A model generated the notes under the pieces. The model saw only the letters and a program-made list of their open reading frames with translations. It was not told the DNA's origin and did no database searches. Shown here in pieces: positions 7,091 through 14,766 of a stretch of 32,012 nucleotides of DNA. Every line of letters starts with the position of its first letter. Position 1 is the first letter of the stretch. Both the position numbers and the translations under genes were made by a program. Source of the stretch: Candidatus Faecimonas gallistercoris (GTDB taxonomy: Bacteria; Bacillota_I; Bacilli_A; RF39; UBA660); the NCBI GenBank assembly GCA_018712565.1, contig DVGU01000068.1:1-32012 (forward strand). Reading direction: 5' to 3'.

Positions 7091-7681
7091 ATGAACAAAG
7101 TGAAAAATTTAGAAGTTTATGAGGGGATGTTGATTGTTGTTGATATGGTGAGAGGGTTTGTCGAGGAAGGCGTTTTGCATGATAAAAATATTAAGAAGAT
7201 TATTCCTAGACAGATTGAGATTATTAAAGAAGCTCATAATCATGGTGATTTAGTTGTCTTTGTTAAAGATACTCATGATGTTGATGCTGTTGAGTTTAAG
7301 CGTTTTGGTAATGTTTCACATTGTGTTAAGAATACTAGTGAGGCAGAACTTGTTGATGAGTTGAAACCATATGAAACATTAGATGATACTGTTTCTATTG
7401 AAAAAAATTCAACTAGTTTTATGGAAGCACCAGAATTTAGAAAGATTGTTAAAAAGGCAACTAATATAGAAACAGTAAAATTAGTTGGTTGTTGTACGGA
7501 TATTTGTGATTTTAATGGGATTATGGGACTTGCTAATTATTATGATGAGTGGAATCGAGATGTAGATATAATTGTATATGAAGATGCTGTTGCTACTTAT
7601 AGTGAAGAAGAAAGAGGCGAATATGTTTCGGCTGCTAAATTGTTAATGAAGCAACAAGGAATTCAACTAGTTAAGAAATAA
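7091..7681 (+). CDS. pncA: Nicotinamidase (isochorismatase fold)
   Basis: The product converts nicotinamide to nicotinate, the first step of the deamidating NAD salvage route, in the cytoplasm. The 196-residue protein shows the nicotinamidase triad: D18 in IVVDMVRGF, K105 in SIEKNSTSF and C135 in GCCTDICD. Probable metal ligands are D60 and H62 in KDTHD. It is the first gene of the operon, with AAGAGGAGGA shortly before the ATG. The next gene uses its product directly, which makes nicotinamidase much more likely than another isochorismatase-like hydrolase. Confidence 0.92.
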   Translation: MNKVKNLEVYEGMLIVVDMVRGFVEEGVLHDKNIKKIIPRQIEIIKEAHNHGDLVVFVKDTHDVDAVEFKRFGNVSHCVKNTSEAELVDELKPYETLDDTVSIEKNSTSFMEAPEFRKIVKKATNIETVKLVGCCTDICDFNGIMGLANYYDEWNRDVDIIVYEDAVATYSEEERGEYVSAAKLLMKQQGIQLVKK

Positions 7682-7737
7682 GAATAATTTTTTAAAAGTT
7701 GATATTAATATTTTGATAAAAAGAAAGGGAGAGAAAT

Positions 7738-9210
7738 ATGAAAAATGAAAATTTAACATTATTAACTGATTTATATGAACTTACTATGATGAAAGGGTAT
7801 CATGATATTAAAAATGAAGATCGGGTGGTATTTGATGTCTTTTATCGTAGTAATCCATCTAAAGGAGGGTATGCTATTTGTGCAGGGTTAGAACAAGTAA
7901 TCGATTATGTCAAAAATTTGCATTTTGACAAAGATGATATTGATTACTTAAGAGAACTTGAAATTTTTGATGAAGACTTTTTAAATTATTTAGAGAATTT
8001 TAAATTCACGGGAAATATTTATGCAATTGAAGAAGGAACAGTTGTTTTTCCAATGGAACCGTTATTGAAAGTAGAAGCTCCAATTATAGAAGCACAGTTA
8101 GTGGAAACGGCGATTTTAAACATTATCAATCATCAAAGTTTGATTGCGACAAAAGCTGCTCGGGTGTGTCATGCAGCAGAAGGTGATGGCGTAATGGAAT
8201 TTGGATTAAGAAGAGCGCAAGGAGCAGATGCAGGAACTTTAGGAGCAAGAGCTGCTATGATTGGTGGCTGTTGTGCTACTAGTAATGTATTATGTGGTAA
8301 ACAGTTCGATGTTCCTGTTGCTGGAACTCATGCTCATAGTTGGATTATGAGTTTTCCTAGTGAATATGAGGCGTTCAAAAAATATGCTGAACTTTTCCCA
8401 AATAATGCGACTCTTTTAGTGGATACTTATGATACCCTTGGTTCTGGTGTTCCTAATGCAATTAAGGTTTTTCAAGAGTTGAAGGATGAAGGTAAGATGC
8501 CTCAAAAATATGGAATTCGTCTAGATAGTGGTGATTTAGCTTATTTGTCTAAAAAAGCAAGAAAGATGCTAGATGATGCAGGATTTTATGATGCTACTAT
8601 TTGTGCTTCTAATGATTTAGATGAATATTTAATTGAATCTTTAAAAGGACAAGGAGCGAAGATTAATTTATGGGGTGTAGGAACTAGTCTAATTACTTCA
8701 CGTGATTGTCCAAGTTTTGGAGGAGTATATAAGTTAGCTGCTATTAAGAAAGAAGGAAAAATGATTCCAAAAATTAAGTTAAGTGAAGATAGAGTAAAAA
8801 TTACTAATCCTGGTGATAAACAAGTTTATCGTTTCTATGATAAAAATACAGGTAAGATTAAAGGGGATATTATAGGGTTTACTAGTGAAGAATATAATGA
8901 GGGACAAAATACTGTTTTATTTGATCCTGTAGATACTTGGAAAAAGACAGAGTTATTACCTGGTACTTATACTGTAAGAGAGTTGTTAAAGCCTATTTTT
9001 ATCGATGGTAAATGTGTTTATGATAGTATTCCAGTAATGCAAATTAGAGATTATTGTACTAAAGAAAAAGAAACGTTGAGTGATGAGAATAAAAGATTTT
9101 TAAATCCACATCCGGTACATGTAGATTTAAGTTATCCATTATGGGAACAGAAAAATGAAATGATTAATGAAGAGAAAGCAAAAAAAGTAAATAGAAAGGT
9201 AATGAAATGA
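7738..9210 (+). CDS. pncB: Nicotinate phosphoribosyltransferase
   Basis: This 490-residue enzyme makes nicotinate mononucleotide from nicotinate and PRPP, with ATP hydrolysis. Its N-terminus LLTDLYELTMMKGY is the family signature. FGLRRAQGADA (about residues 155-165) and GTHAHSWIMSF (196-206) are present; the latter contains the conserved histidine region that is phosphorylated during catalysis. RLDSGDL (about 262-268) is the phosphate-binding region. The length is that of the standard bacterial enzyme. AAGAAAGGGAGAG precedes the ATG, and the gene overlaps the Nudix gene by an ATGA junction at 9207-9210. Confidence 0.96.
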   Translation: MKNENLTLLTDLYELTMMKGYHDIKNEDRVVFDVFYRSNPSKGGYAICAGLEQVIDYVKNLHFDKDDIDYLRELEIFDEDFLNYLENFKFTGNIYAIEEGTVVFPMEPLLKVEAPIIEAQLVETAILNIINHQSLIATKAARVCHAAEGDGVMEFGLRRAQGADAGTLGARAAMIGGCCATSNVLCGKQFDVPVAGTHAHSWIMSFPSEYEAFKKYAELFPNNATLLVDTYDTLGSGVPNAIKVFQELKDEGKMPQKYGIRLDSGDLAYLSKKARKMLDDAGFYDATICASNDLDEYLIESLKGQGAKINLWGVGTSLITSRDCPSFGGVYKLAAIKKEGKMIPKIKLSEDRVKITNPGDKQVYRFYDKNTGKIKGDIIGFTSEEYNEGQNTVLFDPVDTWKKTELLPGTYTVRELLKPIFIDGKCVYDSIPVMQIRDYCTKEKETLSDENKRFLNPHPVHVDLSYPLWEQKNEMINEEKAKKVNRKVMK

Positions 9211-9845
9211 GAGTAGAAAAATTAGAAGAATTAAAGGGTTATATTAATGAGTTAAAAGCTATTAAAAAAACTTTAGTTCCATCGGATTATGTGTATGATA
9301 ATATGCATAATCCTGTTAAAAGGAAAGGGTTTATCAATGTTAAAAAATATATGGTGGAGCTTGCTCGGGGAGATGTTGTTGTAAGAGAAAAAATCGTAAA
9401 AGGTGGTAGGGATGGTAGTGCTGTTATCATCTTACCATTAACAGAAGATAATAATACTTTATTAGTAGTACAATCTAGAGCTTTTACAAAAGATACGGTT
9501 TGTGTAGAGTTACCTGCAGGATATATTGAAGCTGGTGAAAGTCCTATTGCTGCTGGTAAAAGAGAACTAGAAGAGGAAACTGGTTATGTCCCTGAAAAAA
9601 TAGAACTACTTGGAAGTTATTATCAAGATTAAGGATGTAGTGCTGCTTATAATTATAGTATGCTAGCTCTAAATTGTAAAAAGTTAAAAATGCAAAATTT
9701 AGATCAAGATGAGTTTATACGTTATTTTGAATGTAGTTTTGATGAGGCAAAAGAATTAGTAAAAAGAGGTTATATTACTGATTTACAATCACAATATACC
9801 ATAGAAAAAGCAAATTCATATATATATCAAAAAATAAAAAAGTAA
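9207..9845 (+). pseudogene. ADP-ribose pyrophosphatase-like Nudix gene with in-frame TAA
   Basis: The first 141 codons hold an intact Nudix box (G105 to Y127: GYIEAGESPIAAGKRELEEE then TGY). A TAA stands at 9630-9632, and the same frame then continues without a gap (GCSAAYNYSMLALNCKKL and on) to 9845. The second part reads as the normal C-terminal domain of an ADP-ribose pyrophosphatase of about 212 residues. One substitution, for example CAA to TAA, explains the interruption; no frameshift is needed. The family hydrolyses ADP-ribose or related NAD breakdown products, which fits the operon. There is no C-terminal winged helix, so it is not an NrtR-type regulator. The truncated product lacks its last third. 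Possibilities are recent pseudogene, sequencing error or readthrough. Confidence 0.85.
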
Positions 9846-9902
9846 CATGAGATTTAGTAAAAAGATAAAATCTTGATACACTATAAAAAAGGAGAGATAC
9901 AA

Positions 9903-11834
9903 GTGAAAGAGTATGGATTTATCAGAGTAGGTGCTATTGTAAATAAATTAGCTTTAGCTAATCCTATGAAAAATGCAGAAGAAATAGTTAAAGAGATAAA
10001 ACAGGCAGTAAAAAGAGGTGTATCGATTGTAGCAACTCCAGAATTGTCTTTAACTGGATATACTTGTGGTGATTTATTTTTACAAGATCAATTATTGATT
10101 GATAGTGAAAAAGCTTTACGAAAGTTATTAGATGAGACAAAAGAGTTAGATATTATTTCTATTTTAGGAATGCCAATTAGACATGATAATCAGTTGTTTA
10201 ACTGTGCTGTAGTAATTGAAAAAGGACAAATCTTAGGAGTAGTACCAAAGACTTATATTCCTAATTATCAAGAGTTCTATGAAGCTAGATGGTTTTCTTC
10301 TAGTAGAGATTTAAAGACAGGGAAGATGAAGTTGTTAGATCAGGTTGTTCCTATTTCTACGAATTTATTATTTCAAGATAAGAAATTAAAAAATATTACA
10401 TTTGGAATTGATATTTGTGAAGATTTATGGACTGTTTGTCCTCCTAGTAATCATCATACTTTACATGGAGCAACTATTATCTTTAATTTATCTAGTAGTA
10501 ATGAACTTATTGGTAAGCATGAATATCGTAAAGGGCTGGTTGCGATGCAGTCATCTAAAACAATCTCTGCTTATGTTTATGTATCTAGTGGAGTGATGGA
10601 GTCAAGTTCTGATCTTTTATTTGGTGGAGCTAGTATGATTTATGAAAACGGTTCTATGTTAGCAGAAAATAGGCGATTTGAAATAGAAAGTAATATAATT
10701 ACTGCGGATATTGATGTTTTAAAACTTGCTAATGATCGTATTAAAAATAGAAGTTATATGCATATGGTTGATGATATAGAATATAACATTATCAAAGTGG
10801 ATGTTTTTGATACTATATTAGAATTACAAAGAGATTATAAAGAATATCCATTTGTTCCTTCTGATCAATTTGAAAGAAATAGACGATGTGAAGAAATTAT
10901 AGAGATTCAGTCAAGTGCTTTAGCGAGACGTTTAATTCAACTTGGTAATCCTAAATGTGTCATAGGTATGTCTGGTGGACTTGATTCTACTCTTGCTTAT
11001 CTTGTCATCGTAGGAGCTTTTGAAAAATTAAAACGAGATATGAAAGATATTATTGGTGTTACGATGCCAGGGTTTGGAACAACAGATAGAACGTATCAAA
11101 ACGCTATTGATTTAGTAAAAGAGTATGGTGCGACTTTAAAAGAAATTAGTATTAAGGATGCATCTATTCTACATATGAAGGACATTGGACTTCCAGAGAC
11201 AGATAGAAGTATTACTTATGAAAATATTCAAGCAAGAGAACGTACTCAAATTTTGATGGATGTTGCGAATATGGAAGGTGGATTAGTCATTGGTACGGGA
11301 GATTTATCAGAACTTGCTTTAGGCTGGTGTACTTATAATGGAGATCATATGAGTATGTATGCAGTCAATACCTCTATTCCTAAAACTTTAGTTAGATATT
11401 TAGTTTCTTATATGGCAGATATAACGACTGGTAAGAAAAAAGAACTTTTAAATGATATTCTAAAAACACCAATTTCTCCGGAACTTTTACCACCGGATGA
11501 AGCAGGAAATATTTTACAAAAAACGGAATCTAGTATTGGACCTTATGTATTGCATGATTTCTTTCTTTATCACTTTTTAAGATATGGTGCTACACCTAAG
11601 AAAATCTATATTTTAGCAAAACATACTTTTAAAAATAGTTTTACTAAAGATGAGATAAAAAAATGGTTAAAAGTATTTATTAAAAGATTTTTTACACAAC
11701 AGTTTAAAAGAAATTGTATTCCTGATGGAGTAAAAGTAGGCAGTATTAGTCTATCTCCTAGAGGTGATTTACGTATGCCAAGTGATGCTAATTATGATGC
11801 TTGGTTAGAAGAGATAGAAGATTTAGATACTTGA
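9903..11834 (+). CDS. nadE: Glutamine-dependent NAD+ synthetase
   Basis: This enzyme amidates nicotinate adenine dinucleotide to NAD+, with ammonia from glutamine. The start is the GTG at 9903, 6 bases after AAGGAGAG; the frame is open further upstream but without another spaced site. The 643-residue protein has an N-terminal nitrilase-type glutaminase domain with triad E47 (ATPELSLTGY), K116 (VVPKTYIP) and C172 (GIDICEDLW). It also has a C-terminal synthetase domain with the PP-loop SGGLDST (357-363). Tandem stops TGA and TAA end it. The NadD step between pncB and nadE is not encoded in this window. Confidence 0.95.
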   Translation: MKEYGFIRVGAIVNKLALANPMKNAEEIVKEIKQAVKRGVSIVATPELSLTGYTCGDLFLQDQLLIDSEKALRKLLDETKELDIISILGMPIRHDNQLFNCAVVIEKGQILGVVPKTYIPNYQEFYEARWFSSSRDLKTGKMKLLDQVVPISTNLLFQDKKLKNITFGIDICEDLWTVCPPSNHHTLHGATIIFNLSSSNELIGKHEYRKGLVAMQSSKTISAYVYVSSGVMESSSDLLFGGASMIYENGSMLAENRRFEIESNIITADIDVLKLANDRIKNRSYMHMVDDIEYNIIKVDVFDTILELQRDYKEYPFVPSDQFERNRRCEEIIEIQSSALARRLIQLGNPKCVIGMSGGLDSTLAYLVIVGAFEKLKRDMKDIIGVTMPGFGTTDRTYQNAIDLVKEYGATLKEISIKDASILHMKDIGLPETDRSITYENIQARERTQILMDVANMEGGLVIGTGDLSELALGWCTYNGDHMSMYAVNTSIPKTLVRYLVSYMADITTGKKKELLNDILKTPISPELLPPDEAGNILQKTESSIGPYVLHDFFLYHFLRYGATPKKIYILAKHTFKNSFTKDEIKKWLKVFIKRFFTQQFKRNCIPDGVKVGSISLSPRGDLRMPSDANYDAWLEEIEDLDT

Positions 11835-11888
11835 TAAAGAGGAGAATTTAATATAAGATATTAAAAATGTTAATGGGGGAGGATAAGT

Positions 11889-12938
11889 ATGAAAATAGTA
11901 AATAATAAATTTGGGGAAGGAATGCTTTACCAAGAAGAGGATTTAGAGGGAAAAATTTATGCAACAAGTGCTGCTTGTATGTCTGTATGGAGTGATATGC
12001 TATCTTTTGCGAATAAATACAAAGATAGATTTGTAAGTGAGGTACGTGATGCTGATAATATTGTGGTATTAGGTTGTCAGGTAACAGATCTTGCTGTATT
12101 AAATGATATAGCTGTTGCAAGCAGATTACATGATGAAACAGAAAAAGATATATTTATGGGAGGATGTCTTGCTCAAAGAATGGATATACCATTACCAGAA
12201 TATATTAAAAGGTTAGATGTAGTTAGAGTAGTAGGGTAAGAGTTAGATGATAGAAGTTTAGTTCATTATGAAAAACCATTCTGGGTACCAGGGTTTGAAG
12301 AAAGTAATGATAATTTAAAAGATGGGAATTTGTTTAGAAATTATTATCCATTAAAGATTGGTGCTGGTTGCCATGGTAAGTGTAAATATTGTACTATTCG
12401 TCATACTAGAGGAGAAGGCTATGAAATGGTGCCAGAAGAACAGATTGAAGAATTTTTAAATCATGAGCACGTGGTGTTAACATCTGATAGTCCTACTGTA
12501 TCTCAAGTAAAGGCTTGGTGTAAGATTGCCAAGGAATGTAATAAAGAAATATCTATTAGAAATATAGAGCCTCAGAACTTAATACAATGTAGGGATGAAT
12601 TATTAGAGTTAGCTGATAACCATTTATTAGACATTGTTCATTGTCCAGTACAAAGTTTTGATCCAGAATTATTAAAAGCCATGAATAGAAATGTATCTAG
12701 TACAAATGCGGCAGTAGATTTATTACATGAATTAAAAGAAAAAGAAGTTGTTACGGCTACTAATATTATTATCGATTATACAGTAGAAGGCAAACTATAT
12801 CCTAACCATGACATTGAAAAATTACAAGAAAACTTTGATTATTATTCTTGGAATCCTTATTTTGATGGTAATTTTGATATGGATAGAGCGAAACAAAGAT
12901 TTAAAAAATATATCACCAAAGAAAAAGTAACTCAATAA
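11889..12938 (+). pseudogene. Methylthiotransferase-like radical SAM gene with in-frame TAA
   Basis: Two ORFs (11889-12239 and 12330-12938) lie in one frame, separated only by a TAA at 12237-12239; the sequence between them reads on as protein (ELDDRSLVHYEKPFWVPGFE). The first part resembles a UPF0004 domain, with three cysteines spaced for an auxiliary Fe-S cluster: C30, C63 (LGCQVTDLAVLND) and C93 (GGCLAQRMDIP). The second has the radical SAM motif C161-x3-C165-x2-C168 followed by TIRHTRGEGY, as in MiaB/RimO-like methylthiotransferases. The total of about 349 codons is shorter than MiaB, and no C-terminal TRAM domain is seen. A strong ribosome binding site (GGGGGAGG) precedes the ATG. It closes the NAD salvage operon. 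Substrate is unknown, and the gene is probably inactive if the TAA is real. Confidence 0.75.
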
Positions 12939-12955
12939 TAATGTGTTACTTTTTT
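12922..12955. terminator. Bidirectional terminator between convergent genes
   Basis: AAAAAGTAAC and GTTACTTTTT pair across a 13-base loop, with U-tracts in both directions. It overlaps the end of the radical SAM gene and the end of the convergent GNAT gene. Confidence 0.75.
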
Positions 12956-13458
12956 AACTTAATTTGATAAATTTTTACTTCTTCTACGTGATCGATTTGG
13001 TATAGGGGATTATCTTTTGGGACGCACCCTTCATAGATTAAAATTCCACCATTTTTCATAGCAATACGTTGTGAGTAAATATTATCAGGTAACGTAGATA
13101 TTAAAATTCCTTCTTCTATTGCATAGGAATTTTCATGCAATAGTTGTTTTAAAAGAGAAAGACTTTGTGTACCATATCCTAGGTGTCGAAAGGAATCATA
13201 AATCATATAATCTACATTTCCACCATAGAAAAATTCATCATATTCCATGGCTTGAAAATTAATTTCTCCAACTCGTTCTAAAGTATCACATTTTATGAGA
13301 TCAAAAGAAAGAAAAGCAGAAGCTGCAATATTGGTATCAAAGCTATTAGAAAGTAGTCCAATATTATCATTAGTAATTATTGGTTGATATTCTTCTTTAG
13401 TAACGGTAGTTGGACTACTAAGTATGTTTTTATTAATATAGTCATAAAAATTTTTCAT
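12946..13458 (-). CDS. GNAT family N-acetyltransferase
   Basis: The 170-residue protein has the acetyl-CoA binding region of GNAT enzymes: GYGTQSLSLLKQLLHE (motif A, about residues 94-109), then STLPDNIYSQRIAMKNGG, which matches the late GNAT pattern of Asn/Ser followed by K-N-G-G. The first 45 residues are variable, as is usual for the substrate side. Such enzymes acetylate small amines, antibiotics or protein N-termini; the substrate cannot be told. AAGAAAG precedes the ATG. It lies downstream of the unknown gene at 13486-14472 with only a short gap, so the two are probably cotranscribed. Confidence 0.8.
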   Translation of the reverse strand: MKNFYDYINKNILSSPTTVTKEEYQPIITNDNIGLLSNSFDTNIAASAFLSFDLIKCDTLERVGEINFQAMEYDEFFYGGNVDYMIYDSFRHLGYGTQSLSLLKQLLHENSYAIEEGILISTLPDNIYSQRIAMKNGGILIYEGCVPKDNPLYQIDHVEEVKIYQIKLKK

Positions 13459-13485
13459 ATAACACTTTCTTTCAAATAAGGTAAT

Positions 13486-14472
13486 TTATTTTTTTCTTAA
13501 TTGCAAAGTTTTTTCTTGTTGTTTATTTGTTAACTTTTGATAGTCTTCTTCTGATATTTCTATAAGTAAAGGATGGTTAGGTGAATCTAAGTTTTCTACT
13601 AAGTTATTGCCAAGAGATAAAAAACTAGAAATACTTTCAAAACTTTTTTGGTATTGCTGATTGATAAAATCACTTGGTTTAACACATATCGCAAACCTAC
13701 TACCTTGGTCTGTTTTACTTTTCCCAATATATACTGTTTTATAATCTTGTAAATTATTTTTCTCTTGTATCGTAGTATTAGTAGGAGATAGGTTTAATAA
13801 GGAAAGAGGAATTTGTTGTTTATTTTTTTGATAAGTCTTTAAAATTTTGGAATCAATGGTTCCAATAGGAAAAAGTTCTTCATGAAAGACTATTTCTTGT
13901 GTTTTTAGATTGATGCTTTCTAAAACTCTAGAAAGTTCTTCTCCATCAGGTAAAAAGTAAGAAGATAGATTAGACTGGAATGGTACGTTATTATATATCT
14001 CAGAGGTAGAAAGATTTATCAATACTTGAGATTTGTCATCACTTAATTTCATTACTAAGTCATAAGTAGAAGGGGTGTTTTCGTTTTTTTTCTTTTTGTC
14101 AAAATTGTAAGAAGTAAACTCCCAGTGAAAAGATAGTACTTGTTGTTTATCTAATGTTACTTGCATAAGGTCTTTCTTCATACATTTTCCTTTGCCATCG
14201 TTTGCAATATATTTAAAAAAAGCTGTAATATTATCATCTGTTGTTTTGATATTAGATGCTATATCTAGTCCAATATCATGACCATCTTTTGTTTTCATAT
14301 ACTTTTTTGCTAATTCGATATTACTACTTATTTCAGCAGTATGAAATAAAAATTTTTCATAGTAATAATTGTGAACAAATTCTTTAGGAATTAACTGGTA
14401 TAATCTTTTAAAATCATTGGAGAAAGTTAACATTTTATCTATTTTTACTTGTTGATATGGCGTAAAACTCAT
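13486..14472 (-). CDS. Hypothetical cytosolic protein, 328 residues
   Basis: This is a soluble protein without signal peptide or membrane helix, rich in Lys, Ser, Asn and Gln. It has no motif I recognise. It reads as a middle domain with beta-rich segments (YDLVMKLSDDKSQVLINLS near residues 139-157) and a polar Lys/Gln-rich C-terminus. The start at 14472 is preferred: AAGGAG ends directly before an ATG at 14481, too close to use, but stands 9 bases before the second ATG at 14472. A good promoter lies upstream (14496-14523), back-to-back with the operator-bearing promoter of the RlmN-like gene. It may therefore be affected by the same regulator. The function is not known. Confidence 0.75.
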   Translation of the reverse strand: MSFTPYQQVKIDKMLTFSNDFKRLYQLIPKEFVHNYYYEKFLFHTAEISSNIELAKKYMKTKDGHDIGLDIASNIKTTDDNITAFFKYIANDGKGKCMKKDLMQVTLDKQQVLSFHWEFTSYNFDKKKKNENTPSTYDLVMKLSDDKSQVLINLSTSEIYNNVPFQSNLSSYFLPDGEELSRVLESINLKTQEIVFHEELFPIGTIDSKILKTYQKNKQQIPLSLLNLSPTNTTIQEKNNLQDYKTVYIGKSKTDQGSRFAICVKPSDFINQQYQKSFESISSFLSLGNNLVENLDSPNHPLLIEISEEDYQKLTNKQQEKTLQLRKK

Positions 14473-14495
14473 ATTTTTCATCTCCTTTATAAGAT

Positions 14496-14523
14496 ATTAT
14501 AATATAGTTAAGAAAAACTGCAA
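14496..14523 (-). promoter_or_regulatory. Promoter of the minus-strand unit 14472-12946
   Basis: Read on the minus strand, TTGCAG (14523-14518) and TATAAT (14501-14496) are 16 bases apart, and the gene start follows about 25 bases later. Its -35 box lies only 7 bases from the -35 box of the divergent plus-strand promoter. Confidence 0.75.
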
Positions 14524-14530
14524 AAAATAG

Positions 14531-14598
14531 TTGATTATTTTAGTAGTTATTAATATAATGTTAATAACAAATGTTTTTTTTACAAGATGTGTTATTAA
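14531..14598 (+). promoter_or_regulatory. Second copy of the NAD-operon-type promoter and operator
   Basis: TTGATT (14531-14536) and TATAAT (14554-14559) have 17-base spacing. The palindrome GTTATTAA-N7-TTAATAAC (14546-14568) covers the -10 box exactly as at 6999-7021, including an identical central heptamer TATAATG. A further half-site GTTATTAA stands at 14591-14598. Only the operator and -10 region are shared with the first copy; the sequences on both sides differ. This argues for selection rather than a duplicated block. Confidence 0.75.
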
Positions 14599-14625
14599 CA
14601 AAAATATAATAAGATGGGGCGTGAT

Positions 14626-14742
14626 ATGCTGGAAATGACAATTGGTAAAGATAAAGTAGAGAGATTATGAATTGATAATGGAATAAAAACGGAAGTAAAA
14701 GAATTTAGAAAAAAATATCTTTTTAAGGTTGATATTCAATAA
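14626..14742 (+). pseudogene. Possible small ORF split by TGA in the leader of the RlmN-like gene
   Basis: From an ATG at 14626 a frame runs 14 codons to a TGA at 14668-14670, then stays open for 23 more codons to a TAA at 14740-14742. The composition after the TGA is protein-like (GIKTEVKEFRKKYLFKVD). A weak GGGG precedes the ATG. It may be a remnant of a short gene, a leader peptide of 14 residues, or chance in AT-rich DNA. Confidence 0.25.
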
Positions 14743-14766
14743 TAAAAAAAGAAAGAGGTGGATATA

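Noticed and set aside
9207-9845. The Nudix gene as an NrtR-type regulator of the operon
   Set aside because: NrtR has a C-terminal winged helix after the Nudix domain. The sequence beyond the stop is the ordinary C-terminus of an ADP-ribose pyrophosphatase, and the total length of about 212 codons leaves no room for a DNA-binding domain.
11848-12120. Minus-strand ORF inside the methylthiotransferase-like gene
   Set aside because: Its Leu/His/Gln-rich translation is an antisense artefact of a conserved sense frame, and no ribosome binding site is seen.
9630-14670. Stop codon reassignment (TAA or TGA as sense) to explain interrupted frames
   Set aside because: Most genes here end with TAA followed by terminators, and the response regulator (4194-4196) and nadE (11832-11834) end at TGA exactly where their families end. 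TGG is used freely for Trp. Local mutations explain the interruptions better.
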